Source: Mytilus trossulus (taxonomy: Eukaryota; Mollusca; Bivalvia; Mytilida; Mytilidae). From it: a stretch of DNA of 64,000 nucleotides. The notes under the pieces are model-generated. The model had not been told where the DNA came from. It did no database searches and saw only the letters and a program-made list of their open reading frames with translations. Positions within the stretch are counted from its first letter, which is position 1. Each line of letters starts with the position of its first letter. Made by a program: the position numbers and the translations under genes. Positions 1 to 12,047 of the stretch are shown here, one piece after another. The stretch lies in assembly GCF_036588685.1 (NCBI RefSeq), contig NC_086375.1, forward strand, positions 39,826,566 through 39,890,565, in the 5' to 3' direction.

Positions 1-24
1 GTATTTCTTATAAATGTAAATTTT

Positions 25-785
25 ACTATATCATTATTATGTATTATTACTATATAACATTATTATGTATTATTACTATATCATTATTATGTATTATTAC
101 TATATCATTATTATGTATTATTACTATATCATTATTATGTATTATTACTATATATCATTATTATGTATTATTACTATATCATTATTATGTATTATTACTA
201 TATCATTATTATGTATTATTACTATAACATTATTATGTATTATTACTATAACATTATTATGTATTATTACTATATCATTATTATGTATTATTACTATAAC
301 ATTATTATGTATTATTACTATATCATTATTATGTATTATTACTATATATCATTAGTATGTATTATTACTATATATCATTATTATGTATTATTACTATAAC
401 ATTATTATGTATTATTACTATATCATTATTATGTATTATTACTATATATCATTAGTATGTATTATTACTATATATCATTATTATGTATTATTACTATAAC
501 ATTATTATGTATTATTACTATATCATTATTATGTATTATTACTATATATCATTAGTATGTATTATTACTATATATCATTATTATGTATTATTACTATATA
601 TCATTAGTATGTATTATTACTATATATCATTATTATGTATTATTACTATATCATTATTATGTATTATTACTATAACATTATTATGTATTATTACTATATC
701 ATTATTATGTATTATTACTATATATCATTATTATGTATTAATACTATATCATTATTATGTATTATTACTATATCATTATTATGTA
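25..785. repeat. AT-rich satellite with 24/26-bp monomers
   Basis: Tandem copies of a monomer reading TCATTATTATGTATTATTAC plus TATA (24 bp). Some copies gain two bases (26 bp), some read TATAACATT in place of TATATCATT, and some carry ATTAGTATG. The ATTAGTATG variant recurs at 351, 451 and 551, giving a 100-bp higher-order unit (26+24+24+26), then at 603. The 24-bp monomer keeps frames open (repeating MYYYYIII and similar), so the long frames here are artefacts. The array may extend left of the window. Confidence 0.95.
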
Positions 786-2215
786 TGGAAAGATTTGAAA
801 AATAAACTATCAAGCAAAATATAAGTACAAACGAACACACAGTGAAAAGAAAGAAAGAAAGACGAAAAGGAAAAAGAAAGCAAAATTATAAGATAGAGTA
901 CTTATTTCAAACCAAGGAGAAAGCGGTTTTTCATATCAAGTTAAAGGTCATTGAAACAAATTAAGTAGATGATTAAACGATTTTTAACTCTGTGGAAATT
1001 GGACTTTTAGTACCAACCAAATATGCTTTCATTTTTAAGATGTTATTAGATTGCAATTTTAACAAAGATGTCTCTGACCTTTTTGACATTGGCATCGTGA
1101 TTTTTCGTCAAAAATGAAAACATGTCTTTATTACGAAACAAAGATCCCTCGTCAAACCAATTTATTTAACTCACGAAAAGTAAACATTTTATAATGTCAT
1201 TACGGTCGTACCAGAAAAGTGCCACGCGTTATTTTGTTGTTTTGTTTTCTTTAATTCCACCAAAAATTTGACAAAAGTACTTATGATACTACTGAATTTC
1301 CAATATAAAATATAAAAAGGTCAATTCAGATTTGATGATATACTTGCTATGTATTTTTCTCGGACACAATTTCTCAATTTTGACAGTATACTAGTAAGAG
1401 GTTTCTATTATGCGTCAATGTCTTTGCATACTTCAGTTAATACATATAATCTTTATGCTGTTTCTCTTATTATAACTTTTTTGCACTTTTGTGAAGGTCT
1501 TTCTTATATCCCTCTCAAAGATATACATGATATATCCAGAGACGTATTATATGTCTCTGATATATCCTATTATATAGTGAGATGATACTATCTGGTCTTT
1601 TGTCATGATTCCTCGTGGTTCCTAAAAATGATAAGATGTTGGATCGTTGTCACTGAGAAAAGTGTTCTCTCTCGGCCAAAAAAACCCAAACATTATAATT
1701 TATAGATATAAGAAGATGTGGTATGAGTGCCAATGTGATAACTCTCTTATACAGATATATGATTTGGAGCTTAGAATTATCGATTTCATTATATTTTGAG
1801 TGGGTTTTTTTCTGCATTCACAACTTTTGAAAATATCATGAACGAACATTGAATTGCTTTATAAGCAAAGTATACAAATAACATCTTCCTGATTGTATGT
1901 CGACCGCGGCGGGCGAGTCTTTCGTTTAATATGTCTTGTTTCGAAAATTCCTAGGGATGAATTTTCCAATAAATATTCATACATTGTTTTATATTTCTTA
2001 TTTCTTACTCTGCATTTTCTTAATAATTTGACATTTTATGTATTACTTCTAAAATTTAAACTTTAAAAGTTTAAATAGTGGTGTATAATAAAAAGTTCCT
2101 CACCCTTTAACAGAATTTATTCAGCGAAAATTACACCCTTTACGAATTTGGTAATAAAGATTTGAACCTTTTCAAAACAATTCACATTTGTCTTGAGTGC
2201 AATTGTACATGTATG
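786..2215. other. Unassigned AT-rich DNA
   Basis: No supported gene. A purine-rich stretch (GAAAGAAAGAAAGA type) lies at 840-880. A near-perfect 38-bp palindrome with GATATATC ends spans 1529-1566. A decayed R5 end (AAGAAGATGTGGTATGAGTG) lies near 1709-1745. The remaining frames are short and lack splice context. Confidence 0.5.
1529..1566. repeat. 38-bp imperfect palindrome
   Basis: GATATATC and AGAGAC on the left are mirrored by GTCTCT and GATATATC on the right. It could form a hairpin; no function can be assigned. Confidence 0.6.
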
Positions 2216-2219
2216 TGAA

Positions 2220-2343
2220 CAGGGGCGGATGCAGGAATTTTCGAAAGGGGGGGTGCAAAACATATGTCCCGATACAAATGCATTGATCGGCAAAAATAAA
2301 GGGGGGTGCGCACCCCCGGAACCCCCCTCTGGATCCGCCACTG
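2220..2343. mobile_element. MITE with CAGKGGCGGATSCAG ends and a 5-bp duplication
   Basis: The left end reads CAGGGGCGGATGCAG and the right end is CTGGATCCGCCACTG, inverted and nearly identical. The direct repeat GTGAA flanks both sides (2215-2219 and 2344-2348), as expected of a 5-bp target-site duplication. The interior has mirrored G-rich and C-rich runs (GGGGGGGTGC and GCGCACCCCC). No transposase is possible in 124 bp. A more diverged relative in the opposite sense lies at 50985-51080. Superfamily not assigned. Confidence 0.85.
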
Positions 2344-2416
2344 GTGAAGTAGGTTAATATAGTCCATTCCAAAACATATGCATAGATTTAAGAATTATAT
2401 GAGCCTTCACAATATG

Positions 2417-2645
2417 CTCTTTAGCTTTTTTATTCTCAGAGATACTGCCAACATACTATCTTCATAAAACCAATCAACTACAATTATTTGTAATTGTGAT
2501 AATAAAGAAACCTATAAAATGTTAAAAAACACCTTACGCAAAAACGCGTGTTGTGTCACTGGCGTACTTTACTATCGAACCGTTCACATGCAGCAAGCAC
2601 GCTATAGGTATTACTATACGATAGAATGAAAATTAGATGTCATTG
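2417..2645. repeat. Local direct duplication, copy 1
   Basis: About 229 bp matching 2761-2993 in the same orientation. Shared landmarks include CATAAAACCAATCA, AAAGAAACCTATAAAATGTT and CTTACGCAAAAACGCGTGTT. Offset is about 345 bp, with a few substitutions and small indels. No coding potential seen. Confidence 0.9.
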
Positions 2646-2760
2646 TAGTCCCTTAAACTTTCAAAAAATTCTTACGTTTTATTAAAGTGCAATAGTGAGT
2701 AATAGGAAAATACATACGCTCCATGATCCCCTTAAAATCACTATCTTTTAAGAGAGAAAA

Positions 2761-2993
2761 AATCTTTAGCTTTTTTATCCTCTTAATTCAATACAGAGAT
2801 ACTACCAACATACTATATTCATAAAACCAATCAGCTACAATTATTGATAATTTTGAAAATAAAGAAACCTATAAAATGTTAAAGAACTCCTTACGCAAAA
2901 ACGCGTGTTGTGTCACTAACGTACTTTACTGTCAAGCCGTTCACACCAAGCACGCCATTGTTATTACTAGAGAATGAATATTAGATGTGATTT
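2761..2993. repeat. Local direct duplication, copy 2
   Basis: Second copy of 2417-2645, with the same order of landmarks (AAAGAAACCTATAAAATGTT, then ACGCAAAAACGCGTGTTGTG, then GCCGTTCACA). The linking DNA at 2646-2760 is not duplicated. Confidence 0.9.
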
Positions 2994-3354
2994 CCAGAAT
3001 TATCCCTTGTTTACCTGATATCTTGACGGTATAATCAGATAATAATTACTGTAATTTTGTTGCGATTACTGATTAATGTGTCAGGTAGAAAATTGTTCAC
3101 ATATTTACGAGATGAAGACACAGAATTAAAACTTACTGGCATGCACAGCGATTTCGATTCTTATATTAGATTTATTTTGTATATTAAGAAACTGTTGGTC
3201 AATACCAAAGACACAGGAACTCGGAGCGTATAGCTAGAGCACTAAATTTAACTGTGAAAAGAGTACATGGTAACTCATTTTAAAATGTCGTTCTTGGCCC
3301 CTTGAACTTTATTTAACTATCGGGTTGAATAAAAACAAAGGCAAAACCCATAAA

Positions 3355-3662
3355 ACAAGAATGTGTCCACAGTACACGGATGCCCCACTCGCACTATCAT
3401 TTTCTATGTTTAGTGGACCGTGAAATTGGAATAAATTCTCTAATTTGGCATTAAAATTAGACTGATCTTATCAAAGGGAACATGTATACTAAGTTTCAAG
3501 TTGATTGGACTTCAACTTCTTCAAATACTACCTTGACCAAAAACTTAAACCTGAAGCGGGACAGACGGACGAACGGACGGACGAACAGACGGACGAACAG
3601 ACGAACGGACGCACAGACCAGAAAACATAATGCCCCTCTACTATCGTAGATGGGGCATAAAA
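3355..3662 (-). repeat. R1 interspersed repeat with GGACGAAC microsatellite
   Basis: One end carries ATGCCCCACTCGCACTATCA and the other TAGATGGGGCAT, so the termini form short inverted ATGCCCCA/TGGGGCAT ends. Between them lie a GACGGACGAACGG simple repeat (3562-3615) and CCAAAAACTTAAACCTG. The same arrangement occurs in opposite orientation at 41330-41612. Frames through it are products of the simple repeat. Confidence 0.85.
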
Positions 3663-6077
3663 ACTGAGAAGCATACACAATTTATATCGTGCCTAGGAAT
3701 AGTGAATTATATTAAATTTCAGTTTCAAATTTTGCTTATTATAAACAATTATTACTCGTTTTGATTATTTTTTATTGTTAACATTTGAAATTCATGTCAA
3801 AGTTAATAAGGATGTTTGCCAATTCGTTTCAAAATAACTAGATTTTTAAAAGCATGTTATTAGTTGATAGTTTATAAATAAAAGAACTAAAAAGCAGAAA
3901 AAATGAAGGGTCAATGTGCTAGTTGATGAGATAATAGCCATTGAAAATTTGGCAAATATAGTTCTCTTAAGACTTTTAATACAGTTTACTTTATTGATGG
4001 TGAATTATTTTTTTCATATACATTTCCTGACTCGATCTATTTTCAAACAATATATGCAAATTTGAAATACATGTACTTGTAAAATATTTTCTGGCAAAAA
4101 CCAGTCCTAAATGCCACTGCTCCTTTAGGCTTGTATTTTCCGGAATTTGCTGAGTATCAACGGAGTGCCATGCGATAACGTTACGGAAAGGCATGACTGT
4201 GATAACAATCGAAGCATGTGGTAAACTTTTCATATCAGCCCGCTAAGCACCAAATCGAAAACATATGGAATTTTCACGTTAATTTAATGTTTTTATCATA
4301 CAGTAAAAATCATATGTCATTTAGTCTTAAGTATATGAAAATAATATGAACGTTTTTGTATAGTCATAGGTTTTCAGGTGCATTATCGATATCAGCCCTC
4401 GCAAATCCATATCAGCCCCTGACAATCCCTATCGTTCCCCCGACTTTCATTTCCGCAAAACACCATCACTAACTCACTGTGATAAATATTTTTGATTTTT
4501 TTTTCTTCAAATCTTTTTTATTTTATGTTAAAATTATTAAACATTATTTAATATATAATAAAATAATGTTTTTTTCTCCAACTGGAAAATATGTGATAAA
4601 TTCATTGTGACATATCATTTTTCATATTGACACAGGTATCAGCCGATGCACGACCGTTTGAATTGATATAGGAGTCTAGTGCCGGTACCCGGGAAAATAT
4701 GGAAAATGCCATGTAATAATCGTACCAGGGCTTGCATTTCTTATCATGCACCAAAAAAGCTGTTAAACCAACAGTTTTAAGTGGTGAAGTTGAAGTCATC
4801 CCTTCGTAAATTTTCAGACGCAATCCCGAGTTGGTTGACCGTTTTGGAATATCCGTATCACAAATGATAGCGGATATATTCCTAATTTCGAAATGTTCTT
4901 TAACTTGGTATCTTTCTTCTCTTTTTTCCACTCTGGGGGTAGGTAGGGCGACGTTCGTTTTGCTTAGGGTGATGTATGCTTTCTATTCCCAGACCCCATC
5001 AAACATCCTATACTCTATTTCCAGTTCAACAATATGTCGGTTGTTCATAGAGATAGTGCTGCAAAGGAAAATTGTCTGCTCTCGTCTCACATATATCCTC
5101 TTTTCCTAGTTGCAGTTAAAATACATGCACTTCATCCGGTCAACCCTTTCTGTAGATTGGATTTTGTAAATTTGTTCTATTCCTAAAATGCATGAAATAT
5201 TTGTCATTGGACGAATAGTGAACACCAATTACTAATCAATATAATATGTATATGTAATATGTTTACATAAATTCTAAAATTATTTTTCTATACCAGTTGC
5301 TTTTTAACCATCTACTGCTTAACCACATGGCACTGAAACATTTACTCCAAAAACTCAAATTGTACCTCACTAGGAGTAATAGTCAAGTTATGCCTGGCCC
5401 ACTGCTTTAAAAAATATAACAACTCACGTTTAATTTAGAGATGTATGTTAATAAGACATCAACTTCAAAACCGTTATCTTCTTTTCCCACACGGGTCTTA
5501 GTTTTTAATGTATATCTATGCTACTTTATTTTATATATACGTATTATGACACGCGAATGTATACATCCATCATTTGAAACGAAATACCCAGTTATGCTAA
5601 ATATATAAACAAGACATTGATCTACTGACAATTCAAAAGAAAATTTGCTTAAATATTCATTCCGAATGGTTGTGACATTTTTCATAATTCATAATTTAAT
5701 GTCCACAAAATAGCATTCTAGAGAGACTACTATCTTTTATTTTCTAAAAAAGGCAGAGGGGCAGATGTAGATGGGCGGCTTTAAGTTGAATCCCTGCTGG
5801 TTTCGACAACAAGATGAAATTAAGAAAATCTCAGACATGTGTCTGTGAGGAAACCCGAAACATTATTCTTTATTATTTCAGACGCAACTAAACCAATGAA
5901 AAATTCATGGTTACGCGCGTGCATATCTCTTAGCAAGCACGCGCTGTGAAGGGGTGGGAAAAAGGATGACTCTATACATTGACAAAGTGACAAGTTTTGT
6001 GAAAATTAAGATTTGAAATTAATCTATGTTATTTTTACGAACCTAGGGAGCAATCAGGATAATTAGAGCATTCGCTG
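3663..6077. other. Unassigned AT-rich DNA with repeat scraps
   Basis: No gene can be supported. TATCAGCCC recurs around 4233-4435 (ATATCAGCCC, CATATCAGCCCCTG) without clear unit structure. An R2 fragment lies at 4785-4935. A 109-codon minus-strand frame (4602-4931) partly overlaps that repeat and has no recognised domain or splice context, so it is not called. Confidence 0.5.
4785..4935 (+). repeat. R2 repeat fragment
   Basis: GTTGACCGTTTTGGAATATC and TCACAAATGATAGCGGATAT correspond to the copies at 23270 and 51755. Only the 5' part is present. Confidence 0.75.
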
Positions 6078-6262
6078 ATGAATTCCACTTTTTATTTGAA
6101 TAATTTTACCATGATACCCTTCTATGGACGTCGTTCACCTGCGCTAGGGAGATACTTCAATGAATACATGGACAATCATTACCCTACAAGGCTGTCGATA
6201 GACAGAGTACCATATCACTTCAACGTTTTATTTTCAAATTTGGTAGATAATTATCGCTGTAG
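6078..6262 (+). CDS. Possible 5' coding exon of the zinc-finger gene
   Basis: An ATG at 6078 follows an in-frame stop near 6060 and opens 61 codons with protein-like composition (for example FYGRRSPALGRYFNEYMD). A GT after AG at 6261-6262 would end the exon with two bases of a codon. That is the phase needed by the zinc-finger terminal exon at 18669, which starts with one base completing a codon. The donor (AG then GTGCAC) is weak, the implied intron is about 12.4 kb, and the match rests on phase alone. It could also be a chance ORF or belong to another gene. Confidence 0.3.
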
Positions 6263-7482
6263 GTGCACTTGAATGGGAAGTTGATGCCAACAATTGAAAA
6301 TTAGAGTCTCGTCAGCATGAATTGACTTTAAATACACGAACAAAAGGAGGCGAATGGAAACAACTAAAGTTGAACTGTATTTATTTAATTTAATAGAATG
6401 CCAATTACTTTTCCCCGCTGGGGTCTTGACAATGATACCATATAATATTTCACTTAAAGATGGCTACAAAATATTGCTTATGGGGCTTTACCGTAAATAT
6501 AAAATCGTTCTATAAGTAAATGAAAAACAAATTTCGTTTGCTTGTACGTACTTAGTAAAGATCACGACTTAAACATTTCGGTTCTTATCATGAATTTTGT
6601 TCTGTCCAAGATGTCTACCTTTGATCAAAGTAAGTCTTTGTGTTTTAATTGAGTCTGTCAATTTACATGTTGTTCCGAAAATTACTGTAAACAATTTCTT
6701 TCTTCAATGTGATATGAGAGCTCTATATAGTCATGAAAACCGAAACCGGTAATTTTCAGAAGTGTCTCACAAAAGAACCAATTAGATATCGATAAAAGGA
6801 TCATGTGATATATTAAGACACTCCCACCACACAATTATATTAATAATATAAAACATCTTTTTATTTAAAAGATTGCAATTGATAACTTAATTTATCTTGA
6901 AAAAGATTCAGAGAAATTTTCTATTTAAAATTCTTGTCATTTGTTGAAATGAAAATGATGTTCCCTGGAATGCCCATAAGGTAAGGAAATTTCATTGAGT
7001 TTTCATACAAAAATAAATTAGGACATTAAAGTATTTATAGTATATGAAAAAGTTGTAGAGTTTTGATACACTTAAAATGTATTTTAATCAATAATATTTT
7101 TTTAAAAGGGGGTATAGATATGCATTTACAAAAAAAACCATTTAAAAATTATATAAAGTTAAAATAGGAAAGTGAAAATAATTAAAAAAAAATTGAGACA
7201 CTTAAGATGAAAATTTTATCATCTTATTCAGTTGTAATTTTTTTCTTCACTTTTCTCTTCTCATAATTATGATGATAGTAATTGGATGCTAGCTTTAATA
7301 TGAAGTAAAGAATTTTGGCATTTACCAATAATTAAAGAATTACAGACAAAATGCATGTATGTATAATGAGTCGACACAATATGTAGGAATATATCTTAGA
7401 AGATACCCGCAAACAACAAAAGTGCATATGGTTGTAAAACAATTCATTTGATTTAAACACTTAACGGTTATTTATAATTACA
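6263..7482. other. Unassigned AT-rich DNA
   Basis: No supported gene or recognised repeat. Homopolymer-rich AT stretches dominate from 6830 onward. Confidence 0.5.
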
Positions 7483-7562
7483 TGTAAAAAGTAAAAACAC
7501 AAAACTACTGAACTCCGAGGAAAATTCAAAAAGGAAGGCCAAAAACAAAAGGCAATATTCGA
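7483..7562 (+). repeat. R3 repeat, 5' fragment
   Basis: CTACTGAACTCCGAGGAAAA followed by TTCAAAAAGGAAGGCC is the start of R3; the downstream half is absent. Confidence 0.75.
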
Positions 7563-9639
7563 GTATATAAAAGAAAGAAGGAAACGTTGCATAGACTTGC
7601 ATTGTTTTAATATTTTTGAAATCATGAGGAAAAGTGACTAAAAAATACAAATAACCTTTTTGAATTTAATATCAATGTAAGAACAAAAGTGGTTTTTTTT
7701 CTTCTCCTTTTGGAGCTTTGCATCTTTTGCCTTTCGGTAATACTTTTGCATATATTATTTAGGATAGCAATATAACATATGATATGATACATATGTACAT
7801 AATTGAAATCGTACAAAATAAAAAACGGATTAGAAAAAGCAAAGGCGGGGAAGAGCGTTGAAACGAATTGTCACATTTGCACAATGAGACAAAACAAAAC
7901 AAAAATAAAAAATAAATGAAAATTAAATAAATAAATAAATAAATTAATTTAAAATATATGTCAAATACATAAATAAATTAATTAATTTAAAATTTATGTC
8001 AAATACATAAATAAATTAATATATGTTCTCTTAGTGGTGAATAATAAACCCTTTTAGTTCCGTGGAAATGATATTATCGGTAAAGACTACATTGTTACTT
8101 ATATCTTCGACAGTCGTTTATCGAAATACTTTGTTGCTTTCATTTATAAAAATTATAGTGCTCAAACTTTATTCATACGGCAAATCTCGTTTACAACAAT
8201 TGAAGCGACTTTATGCACATAAAAGACAATCATTTAAAAAAAAAAAAACCGATAAGTTTTAACATTTTGGATTTTCTTATTGTCAACTTTGCCGGAAGAG
8301 TATTTATTGGCCGGTGTTTCGCGCTTACCTTATAGATAACATAAACCTCACAACTGTCTTACTTATCACCTCTTAAATGATTTAATCTACAATATTCCAT
8401 CTTCACGAATAATATAACGCGAAAAAAAATATAATAGAAAAAGACTTGATCTTTTCAATGTATCCCCGTCGATATTGCTGTGATTTCGCTTGGTTCACAA
8501 GCATTTATTTATATTCCATCTATATTTTGATGCCAATCCGGGATCTATTTACTGATACATAGTTTTCAGCAAGTCAAATGCAATGCAATATTGTTTTGCT
8601 TTCTTATAGTTTCAACCTGTTGAAAAGGGACTGATGCATTCTATTTGCGTTACTAATAACTAAGCACAAAATGAATAGAATATCACCCTTTGTGGTGGCG
8701 TTTTTCCAGTCAACGCCATAACAGTGGCATACCTGAAGATTAATTGATTTTAATATGTTTTAACACACCTAGATCATCGTTTAGTCCTTTTCAGAATTTT
8801 GAAGGTATTTGTTATTTTGTGATAGTTTCTAGCTGCGATGTAATTGAAGTAGCTGGTATTTGCTATACACAACGGCAATTTTAGCCGTCAACTGCGCTGC
8901 GTGCAACTTGTCATCCAGGTGAGCTCATAGAACAGACATCATTCAAACTCGAAACCTAATACCTGTTTCTACAAAACCAATTAAATTTCAATTTAACAAA
9001 TAATGGAAGAATCTATCAATATCGATATAAAATATATATTGATGTATAATGTTTATCATTTTATAAATATCAATTTTGTATGAACTGAATAATCTTTATT
9101 ATATACTGACGAACAAAATGGGGTCAAATTAATGAAGGCAATCAGGCAACAGGGATTTATTTTGGAATGAATTATCATGCGCAGTTTTTAAAAATCAACA
9201 ATTTTGAAATGGTCCATTATAGATTAAATTTGTTTTAAAAAGAACGACATGAAATTGTTTCATATTATTCTGTTTTAGACTCTCCTTTTAAAACTTTTGT
9301 TATGATCATTTAAGCACTTTCCGAGTTCAATAAATGTCATCGCCTATGTAAGTCATATTATTCAATTTTTATTGAGAACATGATAAATGAAAAACTTCCG
9401 TAAGTTTGTAAAATATATATTATATAACAAAGATTATTTCACAATCTAAAGGATGCCTTTAAAAAATTGCAGTAGTCATATAGCCTTTCGTAATATGACA
9501 CGGTGTGAATTGTATACGAATACTCTAAATCAAGTTGTTGTGAAATTGAAATTGACACATACGAAACGTTTTACTTGATTTTCATATGGCGTTATTCTCA
9601 TTTCTTTTAAGTTCCAATATTGCTCTAACCAAATTGAAT
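7563..9639. other. Unassigned DNA with a short AT tandem duplication
   Basis: At 7919-8024 an AT-rich unit of about 50 bp (AAATTAATTTAAAATATATG, then TCAAATACATAAAT) is repeated about twice next to an (AAAT)n tract. The rest shows no gene or known repeat. Confidence 0.5.
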
Positions 9640-9745
9640 CTGTGAGCTACTGCTCACTAATGATACGCAGTCCGCTAAAAGTTTAAGGTAAACAGGAAGT
9701 TGTTCATTGATGAATCTAAAAACGCATCACACGGATTCGTATAAA
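9640..9745 (-). repeat. R8 fragment, degenerate
   Basis: GAGCTACTGCTCACTAATGA, then GGTAAACAGGAAGTTG, then GATGAATCTAAAAACGCATC is the reverse complement of the R8 3' part at 60340-60440 and 63690-63790. Divergence suggests an old copy. Confidence 0.75.
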
Positions 9746-11495
9746 CCCTGACACAATTTCAGAAATCTTTACAAATGTACATTCTTAAAAAGATGAGATA
9801 TAAAAAAAAATCAGCTAAATAAAATATATTTCTGACGAACCACGTGTACAATCTTCGAAATATTGATAACTGAACATTTACTCCTTTTTTCCCTTTTTCC
9901 CTACGAAACTATTTCACATAAAGAAATTGCCTAAACATGTATACATTGATTTTGATTGTATTTGTATAAAACAGTTTCGTACGGTAAAAATGGTCTAGTA
10001 ATGATCAAGCTAATTGCAGTTCTTGTATAGAACAAGAGGACAAATATATCTTTTAAGTTTTTAGTTCTAGTTCTGTTAATATTCTGTATGCGTTTTTTGC
10101 CGATTATCGCCGTGCCCTTTCCTTTGAGGAAAAAACCCGCCCTTTCAAGACGGTCATAGCATATCCAATGGTGATTCCGTTATGAAGTCGTTGAAACAAT
10201 GTTAAACTACGGGAAACAAAAGACGATTAAGTTTGTTATTATCTCCCCTGAAACTGTTGGATATGCCCTTTAGTTTTGATTTTAATGTGTTACTATTGTA
10301 CTACTTGATTTTTCTGTCTATTAGGCTTGCGTAGGGGAACGATCCAATTACGGGTGTAGGTAAATACATAGACTGGCAACGTTCATACTATATAGTATTG
10401 GGTCTTGTTTTTATGACTTAATTATAAAGACTTGAGGGTTCATAATCAATTACTATCTTAACGTACAAATGAAAATACTAAAATCCATAGATACCTTGCA
10501 CTATTCTTTTTTAAATCAAATATAAAAAATACTTTTAATAAAGAATCAATTGTTAGAAAAATGGCTTCCAATCTACAGGAATATCATATAGTTTAGCATC
10601 TCGAGTTCGGAGTATACTTTGAAGTAACCGGTATTCAATAACTATCAGATCGAAAAAAACAAACCTTTCTATGATATTTCTGTCAAATTATCCGCTGTAG
10701 TTTATGAAATGATAAATGAATGAATTGCTGTTTAACGTCCAGTGGTAAGTTGATTAAATATTCAGGACGAGAAACATGTTGATGTGATATAAAATAAGTT
10801 AATATTAGTTGAAACACTGTCATAATGAATGTCAGGAGAAAGATTGGTCAAGACTTGGAATAATTTGTCTCGATAAGGTCGTCTTTGCTCGGATTGTAAC
10901 CTTGTGAACTAGCATGTAAAAATCTGACTCGGTGTGACGGTCAATTAGAAATCAGGGTACTGAATTTATATATATATATATACGTCCCCTATACCTTAAG
11001 CCAAAATAAATGTAGAAAAAAACACAGCAATACGCAAAGTAAAACTCAGTTTTAAAGGAGTAAAACATAAAACTGTGATACTGTGAATTTCAACAAGGAG
11101 TTGAAGACTTTTAAAACCAGCCTCTGTTATAAATGCTTTCAAGGAAAATTAGTCTTTCATCTTTGAATTAATTGTTACTTCAATATAGCATTCCCAATAG
11201 GATTATTTGTGAAGAGGGGTGAGATATGGACGAAGTTGGGTGTAGCACTGGCTTGTCATAGCCCTTGCAATTGGTTTTGAGTCGGACGGCTTTTTATTTT
11301 GGTTTTATACACGTTTTATGAAATATCTTTTTGGAAAATAGAACCAGAAGAAAAGTGAACGAACGAAATAAGAATATATAAGGAGACATTTCATTCTTAT
11401 CAAGTAGGACCCTAAGCTTGCTTGCAGTAACTTGAAGTGTTCATTGAGTGGGTGGTTTATCGTTATATTCTTTTAGAGATGTGTTTGTTTAATCA
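9746..11495. other. Unassigned DNA with an R4 scrap
   Basis: At 10983-11070 a degenerate R4 tail is visible (TGTAGAAAAAAACACAGCAA, TACGCAAAGTAAAACTCAG), preceded by a short (TA)n at 10967-10982. No gene was recognised in the remainder. Confidence 0.5.
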
Positions 11496-12038
11496 CATCT
11501 TCGCTAGCCAAGGGTTACGATCCACTCCCGCTCTCTTCACCCTTGGCGGATTGAGCCAACATTTGTGATAACAATGTTGCGCCATCTATCGGAAGATAAA
11601 AACCACGCCAATTCCGAATACATTAGTCTTGACCAATGGTAGCACTTGAACTCTTCAGCTTGGAGGTAAAAACACGGTAGCGTCTAGATGATACACACTT
11701 GGTAAAGCCGGAAATGAAAGCATACGTCAACATTCATGCATTTGTGCATGAAACATACACAGGAACTTCCATTTGTTGATTAAAAACATTCAAGTTTTCA
11801 CTAAATATAGTCGTATGTTTAGGGATGTAAAGGCTTGTTGCACAAAAAACACGTGGCAATTGTTTACAAACACTTTCTACATTTACACGTGATCATGTTA
11901 CAGACGCATTTTGATTGGATGCAGCGAGTTTTGACTGCAACCAATAAAAATCCTTACCTTGTGTCTCCGAAATTTTATCTCAATCCGCCAAGGGTGAAGA
12001 GAGCGGGAGTGGATCGTAACCCTTGGCTAGCGAAGATG
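11496..12038. mobile_element. Mutator-like MITE, 60-bp perfect TIRs, 9-bp duplication
   Basis: The left terminus (11496-11555, starting CATCTTCGCTAGCCAAGGGT) is the exact reverse complement of the right terminus (11979-12038) over 60 bp. The direct repeat GTTTAATCA flanks the element at 11487-11495 and 12039-12047. Long terminal inverted repeats with a 9-bp target duplication fit the Mutator/MULE superfamily. The 423-bp interior has no transposase frame; a 69-codon frame at 11835-12044 merely runs into the right terminus and flank. Perfect TIRs suggest a fairly recent insertion or conversion between ends. Confidence 0.93.
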
Positions 12039-12047
12039 GTTTAATCA

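Noticed and set aside
39-824. Several long plus-strand frames of Tyr/Ile/Leu-rich repeats
   Set aside because: They are translations of the 24-bp satellite; composition and periodicity are those of the repeat.
4602-4931. 109-codon minus-strand frame
   Set aside because: Begins inside an R2 fragment, no domain, no splice signals, and length is within chance for AT-rich DNA of this size.
11835-12044. 69-codon plus-strand frame
   Set aside because: Lies inside the Mutator-like MITE and runs through its right terminus into the flank.
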